From Planctomycetaceae bacterium (GTDB lineage Bacteria; Planctomycetota; Planctomycetia; Pirellulales; Pirellulaceae): a stretch of DNA of 39,573 nucleotides. The DNA lies in assembly GCA_024642205.1 (NCBI GenBank), contig JAHEBQ010000059.1:1-39573 (forward strand), read 5' to 3'. The position numbers and the translations under genes are program-made. Below are positions 18,607-28,353 of this stretch, piece after piece. The notes below the pieces were generated by a model, which was not told where the DNA came from, made no database searches, and saw nothing but the letters and a program-made list of their open reading frames with translations. Numbering within the stretch: position 1 is the stretch's first letter; each line of letters opens with the position of its first letter.

Positions 18607-19143
18607 GTTCGTTCTCCGTTGACATCGTCAACTTACATGTCGGTTTGGCGAACCAGCTCGTTCAATCCAGTCGACGGCATATGAGATGGGCTCGAATTTC
18701 TGCGCGCCCGTAAAATGATTTTCAGCTCCTCAATATATCGTAAATTCCGACTTTTGAGAAAGGGCTTACTGGATTCCAGGCTTCATTTACTGGAAATGCC
18801 CTGGTGTTGCATTGCCTTCGGCATCCTGATTGGAAGCAAACACGTTGGTTTTGAACTCCCGGTTCAACTGCCATATCGCAATTCTGTGTCGCAAACGGTC
18901 AGAATCAGTGTTTTCCGTTTCCACCGTCGAAATTTGAACACCCTGAACGAAGAAAACCCGGGACCGGCCCGGGTTTTGTCTGTTTGGATCAACTGCCAGC
19001 TACCCGTCTGAGATCGCTAATGCAGCGTCAAGATATGATTTTCGGCAAGTGGTCGACGTCACGAGTCCTTTTGACCTTGAAAAGGTGAGGAGTCGCAACC
19101 CTGTCTGCAACGACCAACCCATATTCCTGGAAGTGACTGAAAA
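18607..19143. other. Intergenic region with terminator
   Basis: 537 bases between the outer-membrane protein gene and the RS/RGG gene (both minus strand). It holds the terminator at 18953-18977 and, further left, presumably the promoter of the RS/RGG gene. A 98-residue plus-strand open frame (18715-19011) shows no credible protein features. Confidence 0.5.
18953..18977 (-). terminator. Strong hairpin terminator, probably bidirectional
   Basis: A perfect AAAACCCGGG/CCCGGGTTTT stem of ten pairs encloses the loop ACCGG. Both strands show A-stem-T architecture, so it can work in either direction. It lies 167 bases downstream of the outer-membrane protein gene on the minus strand, its most likely client. 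Confidence 0.85.
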
Positions 19144-20565
19144 TCAGTTTCGTGTCATCAACATCGTTCCATTGTCTGCCACCGAGAAAAGTGGACGGTC
19201 GTAAGAACGATTGTATGAAAGTCCCCGTGGACGGAAAACCAATCCAACGTACAGGTTGAACGCATCGTTTGCGTTACCGCCAAGCTGATTGCTGGGAGAC
19301 GGAACTCCTTCATCACCCAGGTAATAGGTAAACCCGGACTGCATGGCAACGCGATCGCGAAGCGGCAAATCAAAATCCAGTCCAAAGACGGTCTGGCTGT
19401 TGTTGGACCAACCGACAAAGCTCTCGCCGAAGCCGCCGGACATTGTTTCACGTCTGCCATAGAATCGATAATTTTCCTGGGTCGAGTGAACCATGCCGTC
19501 GAAAGCAACACCATTGATTACGCCGGAACTGACGGCGTTATCCAGATTGGTGGCATACCTGAATCCAAGCGTAGTGCCATTGGGATAAACCCAGCCCATG
19601 TCTCCGCGAAGTTGAGTCAACTCAACGTCCGTGATCCATTTTTCGTTCAGATAGTCAATCGCGATCCCGGCCTGAAATCCGTAGTCGACCCGGCGATAAA
19701 ACCCGAGAGTCATAAACGTCTGGTCCCGGTCTGCCGTGGTATACTCATTGCCATTGAAATTTGTCTGAACGGAGCGAACACCAAACTGGGTGGAAAATAG
19801 ACCGCAAGAAAGTCGGCATAGTGGCAACCCTAGATTGAATCCACCGTAGAAACCATAGCTGCAATCATTGAATAAATCACCTCCGGCTGCCGTCGTCGGT
19901 ACCGAGAACAATGGAGTTCGAAACGAGGTAGCTCCGCCAAAGTACTCAGCGCTACTGAGGATTGTACCGAGGCCGGTAATCCAGCAATCTCCGGGAGGAC
20001 ACCCACCACGGCCACAACACGAATCGCATTCGTTAAAGTATCCGCCGGCGTCTCCGCAGGTAGCGCAACCTCCTTCGACAAACTCGTCTCCGACAATTTC
20101 GTTTTCGTAACTCCCCGAACCCATAACGCCGTTTTCAATGATCGGAGCTCCGCCGTCGACGATGGCTGACTGCATCAATTGGGCGGTGCGAATATGTTCG
20201 GGAACATATCGACTTGCCGCCTGGCCGGAATTGGAAATCCCCTGCGCCAATCTCTGTGGTGGTGCCTGAAGTGAACTGACGCTTCGGGTTTGCGTCGTCG
20301 ACGGTTGTCGCGAGACCGTTCGTTGCGGCGATCTGGCAACACGAGCCACTGCCGAAGGACTCGGAGGCGCCGAGTAATCAACGCCAATGTCATCGTTCGA
20401 CGCGAGTCGAACGGTTGGTGCCTGCTGGGCACGCGACCGCGCCTCTTGCATCGCCATGGCCCGGCGGTTGAATTCTGATTGTTGAGCGTCGGAGGTACCT
20501 GCCATCAACATTAAAAGGGCCAACGAGTTCAATACGATCGTCGTCAGTTTCGGGGGCAAAAACAT
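19144..20565 (-). CDS. Cys-rich putative outer-membrane beta-barrel protein
   Basis: A 473-residue exported protein. AGGAAG precedes the ATG; the signal peptide is about residues 1-27 (LALLMLMAG core, cleavage near SDA-QQ). A Gln/Ser/Arg-rich low-complexity stretch (about 28-130) is followed by a cluster of nine cysteines within about 35 residues (about 167-200: CATCG, CDSCCGRGGC and CW elements). The rest shows alternating aromatic/hydrophobic strands (GFYGGFNLGLPL, FMTLGFYRRVDYGFQ, GLDFDLPLRD, FNLYVGLVF) like a transmembrane barrel, with a VGLVFRPRG-type end followed by a tail. Similar planctomycete proteins are annotated only as hypothetical. Its strong terminator and isolated position suggest a monocistronic, well-expressed gene. 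Barrel topology is inferred from pattern only. Confidence 0.75.
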   Translation of the reverse strand: MFLPPKLTTIVLNSLALLMLMAGTSDAQQSEFNRRAMAMQEARSRAQQAPTVRLASNDDIGVDYSAPPSPSAVARVARSPQRTVSRQPSTTQTRSVSSLQAPPQRLAQGISNSGQAASRYVPEHIRTAQLMQSAIVDGGAPIIENGVMGSGSYENEIVGDEFVEGGCATCGDAGGYFNECDSCCGRGGCPPGDCWITGLGTILSSAEYFGGATSFRTPLFSVPTTAAGGDLFNDCSYGFYGGFNLGLPLCRLSCGLFSTQFGVRSVQTNFNGNEYTTADRDQTFMTLGFYRRVDYGFQAGIAIDYLNEKWITDVELTQLRGDMGWVYPNGTTLGFRYATNLDNAVSSGVINGVAFDGMVHSTQENYRFYGRRETMSGGFGESFVGWSNNSQTVFGLDFDLPLRDRVAMQSGFTYYLGDEGVPSPSNQLGGNANDAFNLYVGLVFRPRGLSYNRSYDRPLFSVADNGTMLMTRN

Positions 20566-21737
20566 TTCGATCTTCCTGTCTGGTTTTTCAATGACTTACT
20601 GAGGCGCAGAAACGCGCGAGTAGCCGTTGCTGGTTAAGATCGGAACCGGCAAACTCATTTCTTTCGTCAAACTTGAAATAATCCGCAAGTTCAACAGTTC
20701 CAGCCCAGCTTGACATCGGAAGAGAGAATCCCTTGGAAAAACCGCCTTGTACGTTCTCACTGGCTGGTACGTAACCACACAACGGCACCTAAAAGTGCTT
20801 GCAGTTTTTCTGCTTGCTTGGGTTTCAACTGACATAGCCCCCGATTTCGCCGGTAAGGTTTTGACGCAAGTTCGCCTTGGACAAACGAATCTGCGTTGAA
20901 ACACCCGGCTGACCACAGTTGAACGGAAACGCTTTCGAATGATCAAAATCGTCCCTGGAAAGATTGGGGCTCGAGTTGATTACGATACCGGTCACCCGCC
21001 GCCGCTGTGACGCGCATCAGCCGGGCTTTGAAGAATCAATCTGAAACTCCACTTCGATTACAATGTCATCGACCGCGATAACAAATTGACTTGTTAACCT
21101 GGCCAAAACCAACCCACCGGAAAAATGATCGTCCTCATATCGGGGGTAACTGAATTCCGCCGCAATCGCTAAACCGGGCGAGCGGCAGCGAGCCGGTACG
21201 CAATCGGGTTGCCATCGAGGAAGGACACAGAAACGTGCAGAGCGACTCAGGTTTTCGAATTTTCCAACGTGGTTCCAATCGCAATTTCAACAACACGCCT
21301 AACGATTCAAATTGACTCGCCAGGAGTGAAACAAATCGCGTTGGCACGCTCGCCAACTTTCAAAAATATGAAATGCGTCGTAATCCGTTCCCTTGTGGTA
21401 ACCGCAAAGATGCAAAACGTTCGAGACGTTCAATTCACCTGCTTGAAAACAGTGGTCGCCCATTCAATTTGGATTTCCCAGCGGATTTTGTCAAGCAAGA
21501 TTACATACCTGGTTCCAAACAACGTCCCGCATCAAAACTTGCCTTGATGAAATCAAAATCATGGAACCTAAATTGCATGGAAATGACGCTAATATGAATC
21601 ACAAATCATTGGTACGCGACAAAACAAACTGTCTGAGTTCCATGGCCAATGACAAGAACCAACCTCGCGCTCAACATCACCGATCCGACGAGCTTTCCGC
21701 CAGCGGCCTACCCCAGTTTCTTGCAAGTCCGTTCCAA
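20566..21737. other. 1.2-kb region without recognisable gene
   Basis: Short overlapping open frames on both strands, none with a domain, signal peptide or plausible start. The left part should contain the outer-membrane protein promoter. The right part (about 21400-21737) is where the missing C-terminal third of the sulfatase would be expected, so it may be eroded remnant of that gene. I could not recover sulfatase C-terminal motifs in any frame. Confidence 0.45.
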
Positions 21738-22884
21738 TCAAAACAGAAACATTGCTGCACACTCGGCGAATTTGGCAGGCGTCAACACCGGAGTCTCCAA
21801 CGGGCGCGATGCACTGGCCAACGTTGCCGGCCAGCTCAAATCACGCGTGACCAGAATATCGGAAAATGGCGAGACTGTCCCCCGGAGCAAACTGTCGATC
21901 CTCCAAAACAACATGCACGGGTTCGTTCCATCCAACTCCAGTTTCCAGGGAATTCGAATGCCCCCGTCCCACAATCCCCCTTTGCCGCCCCGAAGCGGAC
22001 CATTCCTCCCTGGCGTGCCGTGGTCAGCGGTGTAGAAGACGAATGTATTGTCCGCGATTCCCAACTCGTCCCAGTTTGTCGAGAACCCTGCCAATCGTAA
22101 TATCCATATCCAGCGCAACGGATACTGCACCCATGTTTTTCTCGTCGCGTCCCATCCCGGATTTGAGAACTCGTTCATAGGTTTCTCGAAGCGCGTCGGT
22201 TTCGCTTCTCCCCCCGTATTGTGACAACTGGAGGTAGAACGGCCGTTGGGCCTGAACTTGGCGTTCCACAAAATCGATCCCGCGTTCAGCGATTGCATAC
22301 GCCTGTTTGGGATTCGGGTTACGTGAATTTTCTGGCCCACCGTTGCTATTGGCTCCATCTGTTTCTTCGAAACCATGAAGTTGAGGATCGGTTTTGCCAA
22401 CATGCCTTTTTCCAAAATGGGCAGTTGCATAACCCGTTTCTTTAAGAATCTCGGCAATGGTCGTAACGCTGCCCGGCAACTCCAACAAACCCCGCGGCGG
22501 TATCACTTTGCGTCCGGGAAGGCCTCCGAAACTCGTGAACGTCATGTGAAGTCGGGCAGGACTGAGACCTGTAAAATAGGCCGCTCGCGAAGGAGTACAT
22601 CGGGGAGGAGGTGCATAATACCTGGAAAACCGCATTCCCTCCCGCGCTAATCTTTCAAGACTCGGCGTGGAAAAGGACGCACTTCTGGACTGGACGTCCC
22701 GGGGATCAAGCTGAACCGAAGTACTGGACCACCCCTGACCCTCGCCAAGAAAAAACACAAAATTCGGCCGTCCGGCGCTTGCCAGTGGCCTGCCCTCGTT
22801 GCCCCAGACGCTTGTGGAAACGACAACCACGACCAGCCAATGGCAAGCGATAACGAAAGTCGAAGCAGCCCAATTGCGACTCAT
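21738..22884 (-). pseudogene. Sulfatase-family protein, frameshifted and 3'-truncated
   Basis: The first frame (22884-22024) has a signal peptide and the sulfatase N-terminal half: RPNFVFFLGEGQGW, and a CTPSRAAYFTG block whose Cys would become formylglycine. It also has a KxxGYxTxxxGKRHxG-like segment. At 22070-22072 one surplus base (CCC instead of CC on the plus strand) throws it out of frame. The adjacent frame continues with DELGIADNTFVFYTADHGTP and GGKGGLWDGGIRIP, classic sulfatase sequence. After that the match fades, and an ELAG-like string appears in yet another frame near 21830-21840, so a second lesion is likely. The C-terminal domain is absent. The usual DD pair after the first beta strand is replaced by GEG. 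It is the last gene of the sigma-factor operon, 7 bases after the metallophosphatase stop. Confidence 0.85.
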
Positions 22885-22890
22885 TGTGAA

Positions 22891-24482
22891 TCAACTCCTT
22901 TTTGCGGATTGGCAGCAAATATGAATAACTAATCTCTCCATTTTTTCGTTGGACTGTTTCACGATCCGGTAAATAGGCCCGAACGTAGTCCACACGGACC
23001 GAGTCTTCATCGACCCGAACCCTGACGTGACCCGAGCTGCTTTGAACCTCTCCTGACAGGTCTCGGGTGCGCTGCGAGTACTACCAGGTCTGGGATGGCC
23101 TGGCTGCGGAACCAGCTGGTAAACAACTCCATCCAGGTCCTGTTTGACAAACATGTGGTCGTGTCCGTGGAATACGATCGACACGCCATTGTCAACCAGC
23201 AGTTGATGAATGGGTTTGCCCCACCCGGGATGCATTTGATCAAACTCGTCCTTGCCGGTCACACCTTTTCCGCCCCATACCCAGTACGGTGCCGCTTCGC
23301 TTCCCCCGCGACTGTTGCGTTCCGAGCCGCCGACCAGGTGATGGAGAAAAACGAATCGAAATTTCGCGTCACTTTGCTCCAGGGATTTTTCGAGCCAATG
23401 ATATTGCTCTTCGCCGAGCGTCCAATGCCAGTTGCTATTGGCATGCCCTCGTGTCGTTGTGTACCGAAACGGATCGAGCACGATAAACTGCGCATTGCCC
23501 CATTCGAATTGGTAATAGTTCTCAGGTATTCCTATTTCACGTTCCTGTCGGTGATTGCCGGAATAGAAACCGTCGGGCCGTGGATTCGGCAGGTAACGTT
23601 TGCGAGTCGTCGTGGCCCAGACATTGGATCCACGATTACCTGATTCGCCATCATGATTCCCCAAGGCGAAATACAACGCGGCGGAATGACAAAGCTGACC
23701 AAGATAATATCGCTGTGCGAGATATTGAGGGTGAGACAATTCTGGTTCCACGTATTTGCCTGTCATGAAACTGTCCCCCAGGGCAAAATGAAAATCTGGC
23801 CGATCGGCAGATGCATTGGCAAGGGTCCTCAAATAAACCTCTCCACTGGTATTTTCATCCAGGTGAGAATCAGCCTGGATGGTAAAGGCAAACGGGCTCC
23901 CGATCGCGCGCTGGGTATGAAACGTAAATTCGCACTGCGATCGGTAACGCCGTCTTTGGTTTGGAAGGACAAGCGGGAGTAGCACCGACAATTGGTTTGC
24001 AGTCCATCGATTACAATCTCGACGGGAACGCCAGCATTGCACGGGATCGGATCGGCTGATTCCGAATAATCGTCTGGCTTGAGCCCAAACGCAATGAACG
24101 CATTGACGTCCAGATGGAACAAGACGCGAACCGTGACACGCTGATCCGTCAAACGTCCAAGAATCACGTTGTACCGATGAGCCGGAACAGAATTCGCCGG
24201 TGGCGGAGTCGTGTAACCCCCGAGCCTACTTCCACCGCCGCCCTTCTGTTTCAAATTCACCTCATGTATGGAAACAACTCCGTCGTTATCTTTGTCTAAT
24301 TCTCCAATGGCGCTAGCCGCGTTCTGAAGTTCGCCACCCGTGATGCGACCGTCGTTATTGCTGTCGATGATGGCCGCGAGGGAATCCTTCAGCTCTTGCC
24401 CCGGCACTCGATGTACGGTCATCAGAATTATCGCCAGCCCGAGCATCGCGATCAGACGGATTGAGTCGCCATGCTGGCTCAT
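22891..24482 (-). pseudogene. EF-hand metallophosphatase, single frameshift
   Basis: Two frames together encode one protein of about 530 residues. The upstream frame (24482-23829) has a signal peptide, two textbook EF-hand loops (DSNNDGRITGGE and DKDNDGVVSIHE) and a beta-rich linker. The other frame carries a complete calcineurin-like phosphoesterase domain with all five motifs: QADSHLD, GDSF, GNHD, FLHH and GHDH. The join is in about 23930-23945, where one missing base (GATCG^CAG on the coding strand) would restore a continuous reading. The start overlaps the anti-sigma stop by ATGA (24479-24482), so translation is coupled. The intact ancestor was an exported, calcium-binding phosphoesterase. 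The second frame is free of other damage, so the lesion is recent or a sequencing error. Confidence 0.85.
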
Positions 24483-25552
24483 TGCCGGGCCTCCACGCGT
24501 TTGATTTCCCGCTCAGGATTGTGATGAAACGCACGGGTGAAAAATTCTGGCCCCAATGGCTGCTGATCAACAAGCTCAACACTTACGCTCCGTGGACCGC
24601 CACCCCGACGCGGCAAGCCTTCGAGGAACAGTCGTTCAATGACTCCCGTTTCACGATCATATTCGATCCTGATCTCTTTTGGGCCGCAGACGTCTTTTGA
24701 TTTCCTGGTGCCGGTCAGAACCGAGTCCTTGCCAGTTCGAGTTCCGGAGTGAATTCGAATTTCATACCCGAATCGAAGCTGTTCCAAATGATCCTGAATG
24801 TTTATGAAAGGAAGCTCTTGTTGACTCCCGGGAATCAAACCTCGAAAACGGGCAAGATCGGAACTGATTTGGACCGGGCCTGTTTCCTTGATAGCCCACG
24901 ACTCATTTCCATCGCTACCCACCAATCTGGTTTCATCCTCAGGCGCATTCTGGATCAGTACAAATTGATCGGCGCCCCTGAGATATAACGTTGCCCCGTC
25001 CATATTTTCTTTCGGCGTCCTGGGGGGGAAGTCCCGCAGATTTCGCGGCAAGCGTTGACCGTCGTAATACGCAACAACATTGATTTCATACGTGCGATCC
25101 GGCTGCACAATCGACAATTGGATCAGCCTTTCAAGCGCCGAAGCAGCACTCGCGTTGTCAGAAAGGTAAAGGAAAAGAAACCCGCCAATCAGGATACAGG
25201 AAAACAATGCGGCGATCGCGGACCAAGCCAGGTCATAAGCCGATTTGAAATAATTGATTTGATCCACAGGAACCGAAGGCAACTCGTTGTCCGACGAAAC
25301 TTCGCTGGGTTCGGCCAGAATTTTCTGCATCACGGCATGGATCCGCGCTCGATCCGCTTCCGGGCGGAATCTTGACTGCTCAAGTAAAATCCCATGAATC
25401 ACCAAAAATGCGCCCATTTCGAGCGCCTGTTGCGATGCTGGTTGATTCGAATCTTCATGTGTCAAGGCTTGACGTCCGTGGGTCGATACAGGGCTGAATT
25501 CAGGGCCTCCATCCAACCAATTACCGAGTTGTTGCCAGCTGTCCATATTCAT
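24479..25552 (-). CDS. Membrane-anchored anti-sigma-factor-like protein
   Basis: A 357-residue protein directly behind the ECF sigma gene, the two sharing an ATGA overlap (25549-25552). The N-terminal cytosolic part is about 110 residues with helices rich in Ala/Gln/Glu. A single transmembrane helix follows (about 111-129, AIAALFSCILIGGFLFLYL). The rest is an extracytoplasmic beta-rich domain of about 225 residues (ATLYLRGADQFVLIQ, EIRIHSG, IRIEYDRETG patterns), like planctomycete anti-sigma proteins with LolA/outer-membrane-lipoprotein-like sensors. Position and topology indicate that it holds the sigma factor at the membrane and senses an envelope signal. No zinc-finger anti-sigma (HxxxCxxC) motif is present. 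It is the only gene of this four-gene operon without a frame lesion. Confidence 0.75.
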   Translation of the reverse strand: MNMDSWQQLGNWLDGGPEFSPVSTHGRQALTHEDSNQPASQQALEMGAFLVIHGILLEQSRFRPEADRARIHAVMQKILAEPSEVSSDNELPSVPVDQINYFKSAYDLAWSAIAALFSCILIGGFLFLYLSDNASAASALERLIQLSIVQPDRTYEINVVAYYDGQRLPRNLRDFPPRTPKENMDGATLYLRGADQFVLIQNAPEDETRLVGSDGNESWAIKETGPVQISSDLARFRGLIPGSQQELPFINIQDHLEQLRFGYEIRIHSGTRTGKDSVLTGTRKSKDVCGPKEIRIEYDRETGVIERLFLEGLPRRGGGPRSVSVELVDQQPLGPEFFTRAFHHNPEREIKRVEARQ

Positions 25553-26093
25553 TGAATTGTCGCTGTCGAAACCATGACACCTTTTCGAACCATGCAGTCA
25601 GACAACATCACCCTGGCGCGTTGGAGCCTTTTTTTGCACGCCTCGACCGTTACGCCCGATCGATCGGCAATCTCATTGATGGTCATGCCGTCCAGATAAC
25701 GCGAACAAACTGCTTCGCGGCTGTTCTCGGGTAATGCATCGATACAGTATTTCAAGGCTGAAATTTTCTCTTCCCATGTGTCGCCATCATGACGATTGAT
25801 GGATTCAAATTGCCGGTCAACTTCCATCAGAACATGGTGATCCAGAAACTGGGGAAGCGAACTTCGCTTTCGATGATGAGCCATTACCATCGCGTGGCGA
25901 TCCCCCGCAGCCACGGACCAAATGGTACTGACAAATCACAGTCACCCAAACGCCGCCAGGCAACCACCATCGTTTCCTGAAAAAGGTCATCCACACTCGC
26001 AACGTCCTGGACCACGCAGTTCAGATAGGACAACAGCATCCGAGAATTCTCTCGCATTAGAATCTCAAATGCTTTTGTTTCACGCTGACTCAC
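25549..26093 (-). pseudogene. ECF sigma-70 factor, frameshift between regions 2 and 4
   Basis: The first frame starts with GTG at 26093 (AAAGG 7 bases upstream) and encodes sigma region 2 (YLNCVVQDVASVDDLFQETM, VVAWRRLG). It ends prematurely after FGPWLRGIA. The second frame (from 25914) continues with a basic linker and region 4: ALPENSREAVCSRYLDGMTI, then the helix-turn-helix EIADRSGVTVEACKKRLQRAR. One base is missing at the C5 run 25902-25906 (GGGGG in the coding sense), a typical slippage site. If intact it would be about 180 residues and direct transcription of this operon and a wider regulon. Programmed frameshifting is formally possible, but two other lesions in the same operon make decay or sequencing error more likely. 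Confidence 0.8.
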
Positions 26094-26647
26094 GGACTTG
26101 CCTTTTTTCGAACCAGAAACCCTTGGCCTACACAGTTACTGTCGTTTCGACGATGGTTCGGGACATTATTTTCTTCAAAGTACCTGTATTCTTCGATATA
26201 TTTTGATGAATCGTAGAATTTTGAAAAAGTCTTGATGCACTGGGCTTCCATTTCATCGCAAGATTCCCGCCCGGGTTGCAAATTTCCAGAGGATCTGGAA
26301 AACAGCGACAAATTATTTCCGGAACTCCCACCGACCGTTTGACCAGATAAAATCTGAACAGGCGAATGAGTGCCGTTTTCGAGTGAACGCCAACAAGTCA
26401 GAGCGGATCGGACTCCCATCCAACTTGCAACAGGTTTCCGCGGCAGTTTTGAGATGCGATACCAAACCCGAACCGAGGTCAATCGAGGCAAGTGCCCCAA
26501 CTTGCTCGATCATCGTCGTTCCCCCCTGCCAATCAAGCGTGGACGAATTCAGGGGATTCAACCCGGATTCGTGTGGTTCGGTTTGGAGTCCAGTCGGGTG
26601 GAAAAACAGTTTTCGACATTTCGGAGCGAATCAAAAGAAAGAGTACG
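26094..26647. other. Divergent promoter region
   Basis: 554 bases between the divergent sigma-factor and transglutaminase genes. Open frames in both directions (26090-26500 minus; 26383-26826 plus, out of frame with the transglutaminase) show no protein features. An autoregulated ECF promoter would be expected here, but no convincing -35 AAC-type box could be assigned. Confidence 0.45.
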
Positions 26648-28198
26648 ATGCAAGCAAACATTCTGGTCGTTATCGGATTCATTTTCTCGTTGTCCGCCTT
26701 GTGCAACGACGTTTCAATTTTGGCTCAGACCACTTGGCCATCTCGTGTAGAAACGGCACTTCAACAGGCTGGAGACAATCGAGTCGAACTCGAAAAACTG
26801 TTGATGGCGTACCGGAAGAAGGGTGATCCGCTTAAGTTCCAAGCGGCCTGTTTTCTGATCGAAAACATGCCTGGCCATTGCTACGTTGAGACTGGATTAC
26901 TGGATCAACATGGAAATGAAGTGGCCTTCGACGCTCTGCAGTATCAATCTCTAGGCGAGGCGAAGCAGGCCCTGGCAAAACTCGAAGCCCAATACGGTCC
27001 GCTGAAGTTCGGTCGAACCAAGGTAACGAACGACATCGAAAACATTCGTGGAGATTACCTGTCAAGCAACATCGAGAGCGCATTTCAAACATGGCGGGCG
27101 AACCCCTGGACGAGGGAGTTGACGTTTGAGACTTTCTGTGAACACATTCTGCCATATCGCGCGACCAATGAACCCATCGAGGACTGGCGTGATGACTGTA
27201 AGATCGAATTGACAAGCATTCTGGACAAACTCACGGATGTTTCAAGTTGGACCGAGGCTGCGTCGGCAATCAGCCGGTTGACAAAACATCACGTCAATTT
27301 CGACCAGCTTTACTACATGCATCCGACAGACCAGGGATTTGCCCAGCTATGCAAGAAACCCATTGGCCGATGCGAAGATCAGCAAACCATGCAAATTTAT
27401 GTCATGCGCGCCAACGGGATTGCCGTGGCAGGAGACTTTACTCCTTACTGGGCCAATCGGGATAACAACCACGCCTGGGAAGTGTTACTTGACGAAAAGG
27501 GCCAGGGACATGCTGGGTTATTCAACGTCGCTGCCAAAGTGTATCGAAAAGGCTATTCACACAATCTGGAAAATCTGTTTTTCAAGAACGGAGGCGGCGA
27601 CGGGATTCCCAAATGGCTGAGCGGGCGAACATTTCGTGATGTTACTGACCAGTACATGACCACGTCCAATGTATCAATCGAATTGAACGAACCAACCCCG
27701 AATGGAATTCGTTTTGCCTACATCTGTGTCTTCAATGGTGGCGAGTGGAAATCAATCCACTGGTGCAATTGCGTCAACAAACAGGCAACGTTCAGCAACA
27801 TGGGGCAAAACGTATTATATCTGCCTGCATATTTCGTTGAGGACAGCATTGTCCCCGCTGCGTCACCATTCATCCTGGACAAGAAAGGAGAATCCGTTCA
27901 GCTATCTGCCAATTTTGATCTTCTCGAACAAAAGCAACTCTCAAAAGTCGCTCCCGCCATCAAAGACGATGACCTGAAAACCGAATTTCCTGAAGAAAAA
28001 ACGGTGGCAGGCGCAAATTACGAGATCATGGTTTGGAACAACGGGTGGCAGTCGCTTGGGAAACACATTGTCGACCCTGGCGATAGCGCCGTAATCAGCC
28101 GACTCCCGGTCGGCGGACTGTACTGGATGGTATCCGATACCAATCGCGAAACCGCCAGACCGTTCACGATCGACGACGGCAAGCCTCGGTACTGGTAA
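26648..28198 (+). CDS. Exported transglutaminase-like protein
   Basis: A 516-residue secreted protein. The frame is open from 26492, but the first 52 codons look non-coding. The ATG at 26648 follows AAGAAAGAG and starts a signal peptide (about 1-28, cleavage near ILA-QT). An N-terminal helical region leads to FCEHILPYRATNEPIEDWR, a block typical of bacterial transglutaminase-like proteins. The catalytic triad is plausible: C242 in GRCED, H275 in NNHAWEV, and a following Asp (LLDEKG). C-terminal beta domains include TPNGIRFAYICVFNGGEW-type strands. It probably acts on proteins or cell-wall peptides as a cysteine protease or amidase rather than a cross-linker. Transcribed divergently from the sigma operon. 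No partner gene is evident. Confidence 0.82.
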   Translation: MQANILVVIGFIFSLSALCNDVSILAQTTWPSRVETALQQAGDNRVELEKLLMAYRKKGDPLKFQAACFLIENMPGHCYVETGLLDQHGNEVAFDALQYQSLGEAKQALAKLEAQYGPLKFGRTKVTNDIENIRGDYLSSNIESAFQTWRANPWTRELTFETFCEHILPYRATNEPIEDWRDDCKIELTSILDKLTDVSSWTEAASAISRLTKHHVNFDQLYYMHPTDQGFAQLCKKPIGRCEDQQTMQIYVMRANGIAVAGDFTPYWANRDNNHAWEVLLDEKGQGHAGLFNVAAKVYRKGYSHNLENLFFKNGGGDGIPKWLSGRTFRDVTDQYMTTSNVSIELNEPTPNGIRFAYICVFNGGEWKSIHWCNCVNKQATFSNMGQNVLYLPAYFVEDSIVPAASPFILDKKGESVQLSANFDLLEQKQLSKVAPAIKDDDLKTEFPEEKTVAGANYEIMVWNNGWQSLGKHIVDPGDSAVISRLPVGGLYWMVSDTNRETARPFTIDDGKPRYW

Positions 28199-28353
28199 TG
28201 GCGGCTGGCCTACCGATCGACGCATCCCAGACTCCCTCGATCTCAACACCTGCCGAGTATTCGTATAAGGTGACGTCGGTCAGTACGAGTAAATTGCGGA
28301 CAAAAAGCACAAGCGGCCGCAACGAACCGATTGGAGGTGGCGACTGCCGTGAA

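Noticed and set aside
21820..21870. In-frame TGA in an alternative sulfatase frame considered as another selenocysteine site
   Set aside because: The surrounding sequence is degenerate in all frames and no Cys is expected there in sulfatases.
21561..22180. Several plus-strand frames of 100-180 codons
   Set aside because: They are antisense to the sulfatase remnant, overlap one another and contain no domains.
26090..26500. 136-codon minus-strand frame overlapping the sigma start by ATGA
   Set aside because: The overlap is suggestive of coupling, but the translation is irregular and shows no family features; probably leader sequence.
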